This document shows, in pieces, positions 25,971 through 35,346 of a DNA stretch of 64,000 nucleotides (position 1 is the first letter of the stretch; each line of letters opens with the position of its first letter). A model generated the notes under the pieces. That model saw nothing but the letters and a program-made list of their open reading frames with translations. It did no database searches and had not been told where the DNA came from. Source of the stretch: an uncultured Draconibacterium sp. (GTDB taxonomy: Bacteria > Bacteroidota > Bacteroidia > Bacteroidales > Prolixibacteraceae); assembly GCF_913060805.1 (NCBI RefSeq), contig NZ_CAJXTC010000021.1:36951-100950 (forward strand). The letters run 5' to 3'. The position numbers and the translations under genes were made by a program.

Positions 25971-28900
25971 TGCTGGAAAAGTTACTGAATCAAAAAGCAA
26001 TGATCTCCACAATACTGGTTGCGGTGTTGCTTGGAGGTATAATTGCTTACAATAATATTGGAAAACTGGAGGATGCCGAAATTCCGATTAAGGCAGCCAC
26101 AGTAATTACCGTTTACCAGGGAGCCACAGCGCACGAAGTTGAGCTGGAGGTAACCGATCCGCTGGAAAAGGCCATTCAGAAACTGGAAAATATCGATGAG
26201 ATTGAATCAGTTTCGCGCCCCGGTTTGTCGATCATTACCATCTACATTCAGCCAACGGTAAAAACACCGCAGTTGCCACAGCTTTGGGACCACCTGAGGC
26301 GGAAGGTTAACGATGCAAAAGGTTCGTTGCCGGCAGGAGCTATGGCGCCAATTGTAAACGACGATTTTGCCGATGTTTACGGGATTTTGTACGCCATTAC
26401 TGCTGATGGATATTCCCATCACGAGTTGGCAAAATATGCGGAATACATCGAACGCGAACTTTTAAGCGTGAATGGTGTTCGCCGCTCGCAGATTTTTGGT
26501 GAGCAAACCGAAACTATCGACATTGTTTTCTCGCCAGAAAAGCTGGCCGGACTGAGTGTAAACCCACTTTATATTGCCGCGGCTATTCAAAACGAAACGG
26601 CTATCATCAACCCGGGATCGATTGTTACCGGCGATGAATCGATTCGTGTAGGAGTGGGGCAGAAAATTACGTCGATTGAAGAAATTGAAAATCTGTTGAT
26701 TCAGGTTCCCGGCGGAGGTAACTTCCGTTTGGGCGATATTGCAACGATTGAAAGATCGTACCTCGAACCAAAAAACGAAGCACTTTTTTACAACGACAAA
26801 GCCGGTTTAACACTTGGCTTGTCGAATGAGAGTGGTATTAACGTGGTAAAACTGGGTGAACGACTGGATGAAAAACTGGCCGAATTACAAAAGGAATTGC
26901 CGGTTGGTATCGAAATCAACCAGGTGTATTACCAGCCCGACCGTGTTGATGATGCGGTAAAAGATTTTATGCTCAACCTTGCCATGTCGGTAGGTATTGT
27001 AATTGTGGTGCTGATGTTTGCCATGGGATACCGATCGGGACTGCTTATCTCAAGCGGTTTGATTTTTACCATCATGGGAACTCTGATTGTGATGTTGGCC
27101 ATTGGCTTACCATTGCATCGTGTTACGCTGGCAGCCATTATTTTGGCCATGGGTATGTTGGTTGACAACGCCATTGTTGTTGCCGACGGAATTCTTGTCG
27201 ACCTGAAATCGGGGATGGACCGAAGCAAAGCATTTGTAAATACCGCGCAAAAAACCGCGCTGCCGTTGCTGGGTGCTACGGCGGTTGCAATTCTGGCGTT
27301 CCTGCCATTGCGCATGTCGCCAAACGAGGCCGGTGAGTTCCTTTCTTCGCTGTTTACCGTGTTGATTATCTCGCTTACTTTAAGCTGGGTTTTTGCAATG
27401 ATTCAGACACCATTTAACGCTAAATATTTCTACCGCAAAGAACGTCCGAAAGGCGAACATGCCGAAACTTACGACAAAGGTTTGTACAAGATTTTCGGGA
27501 AATTCCTGAAATGGGCCGTTCGCAATAAATACATGTTTGCACTAAGTTCTTTTGCTATTCTGATCTTCGCATTCTGGTCGTTCCGTTTTGTAAAAGTCGA
27601 CTTTATGTCGAAAATTGAATACGATCAGTTTTTTATCGAATACTTCCTTCCTCAGGGAGCCGATATTGATGCTGTTGAAGCTGATGTAAAACAAATTCAG
27701 GAAGATATTTTGGCCATGGATGGCGTGCATGCTGTTACCGGTTCTGTTGGCCGTCCGCCGGCTCGTTACCTGTTAATGCGCCACATGCCAACAGGTGGAG
27801 CAAACTATGCCGATTTTATTATTGAAACAGACAATACCGACCGGGTTGAAACTTTGATTCCTGAGATTGAAGACTACCTGAACAGAAATTATCCGAATGC
27901 ATTTGCCCGGGTGATGGAGTACGGTGCCGCTTTTGCCGATGCCGATATTGAGGCCCAGTTTATTGGTCCCGATCCTGCCGTGTTAAAGGATTTGGCCAAT
28001 CAGGCAAAACATATCTTTTTAGAAGAGCCAACGGCAATAAACGTTACCGACGACTGGAAAAATCAAACCAAAAAAATTGTTCCGGTTTATTCGGTTGAAC
28101 GTGCACAACCGCTTGGATTGTCGCGCTCTGATATGGGTAACTCCATTTTGGTAGCCACAAACGGACGTCCGATTGGTGCCATTTACGAAGGCGATAAAAT
28201 GCTGCCGATCGTTTTGCGTACCGACAACAAAGTGGCTGAAAATATCGAGCAACTGCTGAACATCCCGGTTTGGGGACAGCAAAGCAGGGCAAGTGTGCCG
28301 CTGTCGCAAATTGTTGATACCATGAAAGTAACATGGGATTACGAACTGATTCACCGTTTAGATAATAGGCGGGCAATTAAAGCACAATGCGACGCTGCCG
28401 ACGGATACACAGCAGCCGAAGTTCAGGCGAAGTTTCAGCAGAAAGTTGAAGCGATTGATTTACCCGAAGGATACGAATTACATTGGGAAGGAGCAACAGC
28501 TCGTTCCGGCGAAGCCAACACAGCGCTGTTTATGTTCCTGCCGCTGGCAATCGGGTTGATGGCGATCATTATCATCGGTTTATTTAATAACCTGAAACAA
28601 CCAATAATCATTTTCCTTGTGGTGCCATTTGCATTTGTAGGTATCGTTCTTGGTCTGGCAACAACGGGAGTTTACCTCACCTTTGCCGGAATTATCGGAG
28701 CTTTAGGATTGATTGGTATGATGATTAAAAATGCCGTGGTTCTGCTCGATGAGATTAACCAGAATATCAAGGGTGGAAAAGACCGGTTGAAAGCTACGAT
28801 CGACGCTGCGTTATCGCGTTTGCGTCCGGTAATGATGGCCTCGCTGACAACAATTTTGGGTATGGCGCCGCTTATCACCGACTCGATGTTTAATTCAACT

Positions 28901-29017
28901 GCCATCGTAATCATGTTTGGTTTGGCCGTTGGATCGATAATTACACTTGTAGTTGTTCCGGTACTTTACACCGTTTTGTACCGTGTTGATGGAAGTAAAT
29001 TAAACACAAAAGCATAA
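25970..29017 (+). CDS. RND efflux transporter permease (AcrB/HAE1 type)
   Basis: 1015 residues, normal for a tripartite RND pump. Twelve membrane helices with two large periplasmic loops follow the AcrB plan. The proton-relay region reads GMLVDNAIVVADG (one Asp where AcrB has two), and the TM10 Lys is present in GLIGMMIKNAVVLLDE. The final segment LVVVPVLYTVLYR is typical. The pump exports small hydrophobic compounds from the periplasm or membrane using proton motive force; the substrate cannot be inferred. It overlaps the adaptor gene and is followed, after a structured spacer, by a TolC gene. Confidence 0.94.
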   Translation: MLEKLLNQKAMISTILVAVLLGGIIAYNNIGKLEDAEIPIKAATVITVYQGATAHEVELEVTDPLEKAIQKLENIDEIESVSRPGLSIITIYIQPTVKTPQLPQLWDHLRRKVNDAKGSLPAGAMAPIVNDDFADVYGILYAITADGYSHHELAKYAEYIERELLSVNGVRRSQIFGEQTETIDIVFSPEKLAGLSVNPLYIAAAIQNETAIINPGSIVTGDESIRVGVGQKITSIEEIENLLIQVPGGGNFRLGDIATIERSYLEPKNEALFYNDKAGLTLGLSNESGINVVKLGERLDEKLAELQKELPVGIEINQVYYQPDRVDDAVKDFMLNLAMSVGIVIVVLMFAMGYRSGLLISSGLIFTIMGTLIVMLAIGLPLHRVTLAAIILAMGMLVDNAIVVADGILVDLKSGMDRSKAFVNTAQKTALPLLGATAVAILAFLPLRMSPNEAGEFLSSLFTVLIISLTLSWVFAMIQTPFNAKYFYRKERPKGEHAETYDKGLYKIFGKFLKWAVRNKYMFALSSFAILIFAFWSFRFVKVDFMSKIEYDQFFIEYFLPQGADIDAVEADVKQIQEDILAMDGVHAVTGSVGRPPARYLLMRHMPTGGANYADFIIETDNTDRVETLIPEIEDYLNRNYPNAFARVMEYGAAFADADIEAQFIGPDPAVLKDLANQAKHIFLEEPTAINVTDDWKNQTKKIVPVYSVERAQPLGLSRSDMGNSILVATNGRPIGAIYEGDKMLPIVLRTDNKVAENIEQLLNIPVWGQQSRASVPLSQIVDTMKVTWDYELIHRLDNRRAIKAQCDAADGYTAAEVQAKFQQKVEAIDLPEGYELHWEGATARSGEANTALFMFLPLAIGLMAIIIIGLFNNLKQPIIIFLVVPFAFVGIVLGLATTGVYLTFAGIIGALGLIGMMIKNAVVLLDEINQNIKGGKDRLKATIDAALSRLRPVMMASLTTILGMAPLITDSMFNSTAIVIMFGLAVGSIITLVVVPVLYTVLYRVDGSKLNTKA

Positions 29018-29045
29018 TTGTGATTGTGCAATGTAGATAGAGAGT

Positions 29046-29133
29046 AGAAAAAGTTGCCCCGTTTTTTATTTGTCGATGGGGGACGACAGTTGCTAATCCT
29101 TGCGGTTAGGTAAAAATCGGGGTCAACTTTTCT
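29046..29133 (+). repeat. Branched inverted-repeat element between pump and TolC genes
   Basis: An outer stem of about 21 pairs joins 29046-29068 to 29111-29133 (AGAAAAAGTTGCCCCG against CGGGGTCAACTTTTCT, with single bulges at A29052 and T29123). Enclosed are two hairpins: TGTCG/CGACA (29071-29088, 8-nt loop) and CTAATCC/GGTTAG with loop TTGC (29093-29109). Together they would fold as a three-way junction. It could be a regulatory mRNA structure that sets the pump/TolC ratio or a small palindromic mobile element; no T-tract follows, so a plain terminator is unlikely. Confidence 0.7.
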
Positions 29134-29173
29134 AAAAAAGACAAATGAATGAATTCAATAAAAGTAAAATTCA

Positions 29174-30568
29174 ATGAATCAATCAATTAAATATATAGCC
29201 GGCACAGTTATCGTTTTGCTTACTGTGTTTGGCAACACTTTCGCGCAGAAAGTAATGACACTGGAAGAGTGCCGCGAGCAGGCTGTTGCTTTCAATAAAG
29301 AATTGAAAAATGCAGCCCTGCAAAACCGCGAAGCGCAGGTAAACCAGGAAGTGGCAAGAACGGCTTATTTACCATCAGTGGGCTTTTCGTCATCGTTGAT
29401 GCACCGCCCGGGAATGGATGCCATTAACATGCCGGGGTATTTTTTACCAACTGCCGACAGTGAAGAGGCTGCTTTGAATGGTGACTTTTCAGGAACCAGC
29501 GATGTTTGGAGCCCGGGAATTAATATCGATTTGGGAAGTTTAACACTTATAAACAGTGGTTTTGAAGTTAACCAGGCGGTTTATGCCGGCGGGAAAATCC
29601 GCTACTCTAACCAACAGGCCGATGCCGGAGTTTCAATTGCTGATATGGCTTTGAATATGAAATATTCGGAAGTGATTGAGCAAACCGACCAGGCATTCTG
29701 GCAGGTGGCAACCGTTGAAGAGAATATCATTATTGCCGAAGAATACATAAAGATGCTTACCGAGCTGGAAGACCAAATGACGGCGATGTACGAAGTTGGA
29801 TTGCAACCGGCAAGTGAAAAACTGCGCGTAACCGTTCAGAAAAACGAAGCTGATTTAAACCTGATAAAAGCCCGAAACGGTTTAAAAGTGGCCAAAATGT
29901 ATCTGAACCAGATTTTGGGTCAGCCACTGGATACTGAGATTCAAATTAGCCATGAAGCCAGTCCCGAAGTAAAATTGTTTAACCTCGAAGACGGTTTGGT
30001 ACAAGCCGGCAGTAAACGAAACGAGCTTAAAATTCTGGAAAAGCAAAAGGAGATTTCGGAGTTGGACGCTAAAATTACACGTGCTGATTATTTGCCAACT
30101 GTTGGCGTTAGCGCACAATACACCAGTTATTGGGTAAAAGATTTGTACGAGGAAATCGATTTTCAGCCGATGTTGGCAGCGCAGGTTTCTATTCCTATTT
30201 TCCAGTGGGGACAAGGGAAAAAGAAACAGCGCGCGGCACAATTAAAAGTGCAACAGGCCGAAACCGATTTGCAACATACAAATGATTTGATTAATCTTGA
30301 AGTAATGCAGGTAAAGGTGCAGGTTGAAGAAGCATACGAATCCATTCTGTTGGCACAAAAAAGTGTTGCCGAGGCCGAGGAAAGTATGAACGAAACCGAG
30401 GCCAGTTTTGAGGTAGGTTTAAATACAACCACCGATATGCTGAATGCTCAGGCACAATGGGTGCAGGCTAAAGCGCAGTTAACGCAAACCATTGCCAATT
30501 TCGAGGTGCTAAAAACCAAGTGGCAAAGCGTAACCGGAAATCTGTATATTCCTGAAGAGGAAAATTAA
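29174..30568 (+). CDS. TolC family outer-membrane efflux protein (RND partner)
   Basis: 464 residues. The signal peptide is residues 1-24 (GTVIVLLTVFGNTFAQ). Two OEP repeats with long helical coiled segments (EVIEQTDQAFWQVATVEENIIIAEEYIKML; and EAYESILLAQKSVAEAEESMNETEASFEVGLNTTTDMLNAQ) match TolC. The protein forms a trimeric outer-membrane channel with a periplasmic helical tunnel. It completes the tripartite system encoded by the two preceding genes. The sensor kinase starts 19 nt downstream. Confidence 0.93.
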   Translation: MNQSIKYIAGTVIVLLTVFGNTFAQKVMTLEECREQAVAFNKELKNAALQNREAQVNQEVARTAYLPSVGFSSSLMHRPGMDAINMPGYFLPTADSEEAALNGDFSGTSDVWSPGINIDLGSLTLINSGFEVNQAVYAGGKIRYSNQQADAGVSIADMALNMKYSEVIEQTDQAFWQVATVEENIIIAEEYIKMLTELEDQMTAMYEVGLQPASEKLRVTVQKNEADLNLIKARNGLKVAKMYLNQILGQPLDTEIQISHEASPEVKLFNLEDGLVQAGSKRNELKILEKQKEISELDAKITRADYLPTVGVSAQYTSYWVKDLYEEIDFQPMLAAQVSIPIFQWGQGKKKQRAAQLKVQQAETDLQHTNDLINLEVMQVKVQVEEAYESILLAQKSVAEAEESMNETEASFEVGLNTTTDMLNAQAQWVQAKAQLTQTIANFEVLKTKWQSVTGNLYIPEEEN

Positions 30569-30587
30569 AACGTCGCTTAAATAAGGA

Positions 30588-31658
30588 ATGAAGTGTATTG
30601 AACTACATAGCAAAAAGAAGCAAAAACTTGCAACGAGGTTGCCCAGTTACGAGCCTGTTAGTGTGCTTGGGCGCTTTGTTATTATCAGCATTTTTGCGGT
30701 GTTTGTGTTGCATTTTATTTCGTATGTTACGCATATTCCTGCCGATGGAGATATTCATATTCCGTTTGTAATTTATGTAGTGGTAATTGTGGGTTTTAAT
30801 TCTGCTGCCGAGGTTCAGATTATTCTCGATAATATTCTGGAACGTTTTCTACCGGTTCCGAAGAAGATAAAACTGCGACTTTTTCTGCAGATCAGTGTTG
30901 GAATATTGTTCCTTGTTTTTGCTCATCGGGTGATCATGCACTTTATCGATCCGAAACTCGGTATTGGAGAGTCGAGATCGGGTGTGATTATGGGAATGAT
31001 CACCGGTTTGGTTTTCGTGCAAATGGTGGCCAATTCGCTTACCATCGCCCGCTTTGCACAAAAGTGGTTCGATTCGCAGGAGCAGATTGCCGAAATGAAA
31101 CGCGAAAAGTTGCGTATGGACTACAACTCGTTACAAGATCAGCTGAATCCACACTTTCTATTCAATAACCTTAGTGTGTTAAAATCGCTGATTATTTACG
31201 ATCCGGATGTGGCCGTGGAGTTTACCGAAAACTTTACCGATGTGTACCGGTACGTACTGCAGAGCAAAGAAAAACGGCTGGTGAAGTTGGGCGAGGAACT
31301 CGATTTTATGAAAGCCTATTGTGCCTTGCATAAAGAGCGATTAGGAGAGGGAATTAATGTCGATTCACTAGTGCCCATTAATGTTCTAGACAGAGATATC
31401 GCTCCTTTAACCGGGCAGTTACTCATCGAAAATGCCATTAAGCACAATATAACAAGCCGTGAAACACCGCTTCAGATTACGGTTTATGTTGAGGATGATT
31501 ATTTGGTGGTCTCCAACAGTTTAAATCGCAGAGAGGCCTCGTATTCAACTAAAACAGGATTAAAAAACCTGGTGAAGCGTTACGAGATATTAACCGAAAA
31601 AGAAATTGTGGTTCAGTACGACGAGAACCATTTTGAAGTGAAAGTGCCGTTATTGTGA
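30588..31658 (+). CDS. LytS/YehU-type sensor histidine kinase
   Basis: 356 residues. Four membrane helices (about 30-48, 58-80, 97-119, 131-155) precede a coiled coil and a His_kinase domain with the signature LQDQLNPHFLFNNLSVL (His189), then a GHKL ATPase with an N box (LLIENAIKHNI) and a short G box (TGLKNLVKRYE). No separate sensory domain is present, so the signal is likely sensed in the membrane. It forms a two-component pair with the LytTR regulator 93 nt downstream and is probably co-transcribed with the RND operon, which it may control. Confidence 0.92.
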   Translation: MKCIELHSKKKQKLATRLPSYEPVSVLGRFVIISIFAVFVLHFISYVTHIPADGDIHIPFVIYVVVIVGFNSAAEVQIILDNILERFLPVPKKIKLRLFLQISVGILFLVFAHRVIMHFIDPKLGIGESRSGVIMGMITGLVFVQMVANSLTIARFAQKWFDSQEQIAEMKREKLRMDYNSLQDQLNPHFLFNNLSVLKSLIIYDPDVAVEFTENFTDVYRYVLQSKEKRLVKLGEELDFMKAYCALHKERLGEGINVDSLVPINVLDRDIAPLTGQLLIENAIKHNITSRETPLQITVYVEDDYLVVSNSLNRREASYSTKTGLKNLVKRYEILTEKEIVVQYDENHFEVKVPLL

Positions 31659-31751
31659 ATGCGATTTGAGTTACAGAAAAATTGAAATTTAACTCGGATA
31701 TTGCGCCGCAAAATCATATAAACGGAGAAAAGAATAATTAAAACGCAGAGT

Positions 31752-32522
31752 GTGAGAGTTATTATTGTTGAAGATGAGTTACACAACTATCGTTTGCTGC
31801 GGGGAATGGTTGAAAAACTACGGCCCGACTGGCAAATTGTTGAATGGTTTGAAAGTGTAAAGAGCACGGTTGCCTGGCTGGAAAGTAATCCGGCACCCGA
31901 CCTGATCTTTATGGACATTCAACTAACCGACGGCATCAGTTTCTCTGTTTTCGACCAGGTAAATGTAACCAGCATGGTAATTTTTACCACCGCTTACGAC
32001 GAATATGCTTTGCGCGCTTTCCAGGTAAACAGCATCGATTATTTGCTAAAACCGATTAAACAAGACAAGCTGCAGTTATCTATCGAAAAATTCGAGCACA
32101 TGGTTTCGGCGTCAAACGAAAAGCCCGAATCTGCTACTGATTATAAAGAGTTGCTGCAGGCAATAACATCGGGCGAAAAGAAATACCGGAAGCGTTTTCT
32201 CATTAGCGGGGCAACCTCGTATTTTAAACTCGATGTGGAAGATGTGGCCTGGTTTTACACCGAAAACCGCGTAACAACAGCCGTCACTTTTCAGGGAAAA
32301 GAGCATGTAATTGATTTAACCATTGAAAAGCTGGAAGAACAACTCGATCCAGATCTTTTCTTTCGCACTAACCGAAGCTCGATTGTGCACATAAATGCCA
32401 TCCGGAAATTCGAAAATCATTTTGGCGGGAAGTTGATTTTGAGACTCATTCCGCCTCTTGATGAACCCATTACAATTAGCCGTTTAAAGGCAACCGAGTT
32501 TAAGGAATGGGTGGGGAAATAA
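31752..32522 (+). CDS. LytTR family response regulator
   Basis: 256 residues starting at GTG 31752, which immediately yields the receiver fold (RVIIVEDELHNYRLL). The phosphoacceptor is Asp55 (LIFMDIQLTDG), with the conserved Thr (FTTAYDEYALRAF) and Lys (LLKPIKQDKL). Residues about 145-255 are a LytTR DNA-binding domain (RFLISGATSYFKLDVEDVAWFYTENRVT, FFRTNRSSIVHINAIRKFE). It is the cognate partner of the preceding kinase and would bind direct repeats upstream of target genes. Confidence 0.93.
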   Translation: MRVIIVEDELHNYRLLRGMVEKLRPDWQIVEWFESVKSTVAWLESNPAPDLIFMDIQLTDGISFSVFDQVNVTSMVIFTTAYDEYALRAFQVNSIDYLLKPIKQDKLQLSIEKFEHMVSASNEKPESATDYKELLQAITSGEKKYRKRFLISGATSYFKLDVEDVAWFYTENRVTTAVTFQGKEHVIDLTIEKLEEQLDPDLFFRTNRSSIVHINAIRKFENHFGGKLILRLIPPLDEPITISRLKATEFKEWVGK

Positions 32523-32554
32523 GTAAAATACCCGTGCTATCTATAAGATTATAA

Positions 32555-32562
32555 TATATTTG
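32555..32562 (+). promoter_or_regulatory. Bacteroidota -7 promoter element
   Basis: TATATTTG matches TAnnTTTG exactly and lies 20 nt before the ATG of the 58-codon gene at 32583. It supports that short gene being expressed from its own promoter rather than being chance open frame. Confidence 0.5.
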
Positions 32563-32582
32563 TCAGTTAAACACGAAGAAGA

Positions 32583-32759
32583 ATGAAGTACAGAGACCAG
32601 TTATACCAGGAAGCGATTGCAATGATTGAAGATGCTACTCCTCACAAAGAGAGTATCTTATATCATAATATTTACTCACTGCAAACCATGGGTGGTTATC
32701 CATTTTCGTCGAAAAAAGATGTGCACGAATTGGTTAATTTCTTAAATTCATGCGATTAA
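32583..32759 (+). CDS. Small protein of unknown function, 58 residues
   Basis: ATG at 32583 and TAA at 32757-32759 enclose 58 codons with Bacteroidota-like codon use. Support for coding: a purine-rich sequence (GAAGAAGA) directly before the ATG and an exact -7 element 20 nt upstream. The protein is acidic to neutral, with a helical N-terminus (YRDQLYQEAIAMIEDATPHK) and a C-terminus resembling a small helix-turn unit (SKKDVHELVNFLNSCD). No signal peptide or membrane helix. I do not recognise a family. It stands alone between the LytTR regulator and the patatin gene. Confidence 0.65.
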   Translation: MKYRDQLYQEAIAMIEDATPHKESILYHNIYSLQTMGGYPFSSKKDVHELVNFLNSCD

Positions 32760-32850
32760 AATAAATCTGGTCCGGATTTTATTGAACTGTTTTCGGGGCC
32801 TGAATTTATTTAAGCACAGAAAACAAGGAAATTAACTAAGCCATTCGGGC

Positions 32851-35136
32851 ATGAAAAATTCGATCCTCACAACTTATCATTTAGTAGCCATTGTATTTTT
32901 TCTACTGGCTGTATTTCCTGTTTATTCACAAGAAGAAAATCAAACTGAAAAACCAAAAATAGCCTTGGTTTTAAGCGGTGGCGGAGCAAAAGGTCTGGCG
33001 CATATTGGTGTGCTTAAAGTGCTTGAAGAAGCCGGAATTCGTCCCGATATTATTACCGGAACCAGCATGGGCAGTATTATGGGCAGTTTATACGCTGTTG
33101 GTTATACGGCCGACGAACTTTCCGATATTAATAAAAACGCCAACTGGGATTTGTTGTTAACCGACAATGAAAGGCTGCGCAGTGTGGCTATGGACGAAAA
33201 GCTGGAAACGAAAAAGTACCTTTTTGAAATTCCGATAAGAGAAAAACGAGTAAATCTGCCTGCCGGTGTTATCGATGGGCAACACCTTGAAGCATATTTT
33301 TCGGAACTGCTTTGGCCACTTACCGAAGAAGAGGATTTTAACGAACTGCCGGTTCCGTTTCATTGTATGTCGGTTGATATGATTTCGGGAGAAACCGTTG
33401 AACACAGCTCCGGCGATTTGGTGAAATCGATTCGTGCCAGCATGTCTATTCCAACTGTTTTTTCGCCGGTTCAAATGGACTCGATGCTTTTGGTTGATGG
33501 AGGAGTTACGCGAAATTTTCCGGTGCAGGAAGCCATAAATATGGGGGCCGATATAATTATTGGTGTTTACGTAGGTTTTCAGGAAGATATAACTGCTGAC
33601 GATATTCAATCGATGACCGATATTCTGCAACGCTCGATCGCATTGGGTGGAATTGTTGACGCCAAAGAGCAGTTCCCAAAATGCGATGTGTTGATTATTC
33701 CCGACCTGCACGATTATTCCGCAGCCGATTTTGTGAAAGGACAGGAAATAGAGCAGATTGGAGAAGATGCGGCCCGTGAAAAATGGAGCGAAATAGAAAC
33801 ACTTGCCAAAAAATACGATTTTAAATATGAGGCTGTTGATCGAATTCCGCAACCTGAAAAGATTAGGATTACCGGATTAGAGGTAACCGGACTGAATTAT
33901 TTAAGCGAGAATTTTGTTTTGTCGAAATCGGGAATCGAAGTTGGCGATATGATTAGCGCTGATGATATTAAAGAAGCCATCGATTTTATGTATGGTTCCA
34001 TGCATTTTGCAAAACTGACTTATTCGTTAAAAAGAGATTGGAACAGCGAAGGTTACACCCTGATTTTCCATGTAAAAGAAACACCAAGGGCCATGGTAAA
34101 GCTGGCTCCGCGCTACGACGATGATCTGGGAGTTGGGATTACCACCAATTTTACTTTGCGGAATATGATTGCGCCGGCAACACGCATGTTACTCTCGATA
34201 AATATTGCCGAAAATCCGGGCATGGAAATCAAATTGAATAAGTTTGTTGGCAAGAAACAACGCCTGTCCGACTATTTCTTTATGGATACCTACAGCTATA
34301 AACTTCCGTACTACGATGCCGGAAAACGTTTGGGCAGTTACAAGCGAGCGTATTTTGGTGGAGGTTACGGGCTGGAGTATTTGTTTGGTCTGAATCATCA
34401 ATTGGGGGGCAACGCATTTTATAAATATAACCGTTTAACACCGCGTGCCGATCTGCAGACGATTTATCCGGAAACGGATTTCGATTACCTGAAATCGCAC
34501 GACTGGGGCTATCAGGTGTACTACAAGGTAAATACCACCGACGATCTGTATTTCCCCAAAAAGGGAATAAAACTGAATATTGGATTCCAGCATATTTTGT
34601 CGGCCAACAGCGACATGCAACTCAATAACAGCGAGCCAAGAGATTATTTAATCGGCGAGATTAATGATCCGTATGCAACTTTAACTATCGACCATAACTG
34701 GTACAAAACATTTGCCCGCAAGCTAACCTATAATTTCGAGGTGGGAGCCGGTTTTAGTACAGAAGATTCCGGTGCCAACGGGCTTTATATGCTGGGCGGA
34801 TCGCAATTTGGCCCCGGTAAAATGCAGTTCAAAGACTTGTCGGGATTTAATTTTGCCGAAATTTACACCTACAATTATGCGGTTGCAAAATCATCGTTAA
34901 GCTGGGAAATTGCATCGGGGCTGTACGTAACTACAAAAGTGAATGTGGCTGCCACTGCTGATACTTACGAGGATTTATTCGATCATCTCACCACGCAGCC
35001 ATTTGGCGACAATATCTGGGGGTATAGTTTCGGATTTAAGTACGATTCGTTACTGGGGCCAATGCAATTGTTGTTTTCGGGAAATAACCAGGATAATGAG
35101 TCGCGTTTTCATTTTAGCATCGGATTTCCGTTTTAA
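32851..35136 (+). CDS. Patatin-like phospholipase with BamA-like outer-membrane barrel
   Basis: 761 residues. Signal peptide about 1-26 (FFLLAVFPVYSQ). Patatin domain about 35-300 carries the oxyanion motif SGGGAKGLAH, the nucleophile Ser72 (GTSMGS) and Asp216 (LLVDGGV), so the Ser-Asp dyad is complete. A POTRA-like segment follows (about 330-415, EKIRITGLEVTGLNYLSENFVLSKSGI), then a C-terminal surface-antigen barrel ending in FHFSIGFPF. This is the PlpD-like type Vd arrangement, in which the lipase is delivered through its own outer-membrane barrel. Substrate is probably phospholipid. Confidence 0.92.
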   Translation: MKNSILTTYHLVAIVFFLLAVFPVYSQEENQTEKPKIALVLSGGGAKGLAHIGVLKVLEEAGIRPDIITGTSMGSIMGSLYAVGYTADELSDINKNANWDLLLTDNERLRSVAMDEKLETKKYLFEIPIREKRVNLPAGVIDGQHLEAYFSELLWPLTEEEDFNELPVPFHCMSVDMISGETVEHSSGDLVKSIRASMSIPTVFSPVQMDSMLLVDGGVTRNFPVQEAINMGADIIIGVYVGFQEDITADDIQSMTDILQRSIALGGIVDAKEQFPKCDVLIIPDLHDYSAADFVKGQEIEQIGEDAAREKWSEIETLAKKYDFKYEAVDRIPQPEKIRITGLEVTGLNYLSENFVLSKSGIEVGDMISADDIKEAIDFMYGSMHFAKLTYSLKRDWNSEGYTLIFHVKETPRAMVKLAPRYDDDLGVGITTNFTLRNMIAPATRMLLSINIAENPGMEIKLNKFVGKKQRLSDYFFMDTYSYKLPYYDAGKRLGSYKRAYFGGGYGLEYLFGLNHQLGGNAFYKYNRLTPRADLQTIYPETDFDYLKSHDWGYQVYYKVNTTDDLYFPKKGIKLNIGFQHILSANSDMQLNNSEPRDYLIGEINDPYATLTIDHNWYKTFARKLTYNFEVGAGFSTEDSGANGLYMLGGSQFGPGKMQFKDLSGFNFAEIYTYNYAVAKSSLSWEIASGLYVTTKVNVAATADTYEDLFDHLTTQPFGDNIWGYSFGFKYDSLLGPMQLLFSGNNQDNESRFHFSIGFPF

Positions 35137-35346
35137 TTCATCAACAACTTTTTCTGAAGAATAAGTGCAAATCGGGCACACAAGTCAGTATTAATTGTTT
35201 TTGTGTTAAAGCGACATATTCAACCGTTTTTGGTATTTTCTGCAAAATCTTTATAATTTTAGTCCCTCTCAAAAAAATATCTCATTATTTTTAGAGTTTT
35301 TAAGTTAAATAAATTTTATACAGTATAACTAACTAAAGCAAGGATC

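Noticed and set aside
33157..33852. 231-codon minus-strand frame opposite the patatin gene
   Set aside because: Antisense to the conserved patatin domain; no signal, motif or promoter of its own.
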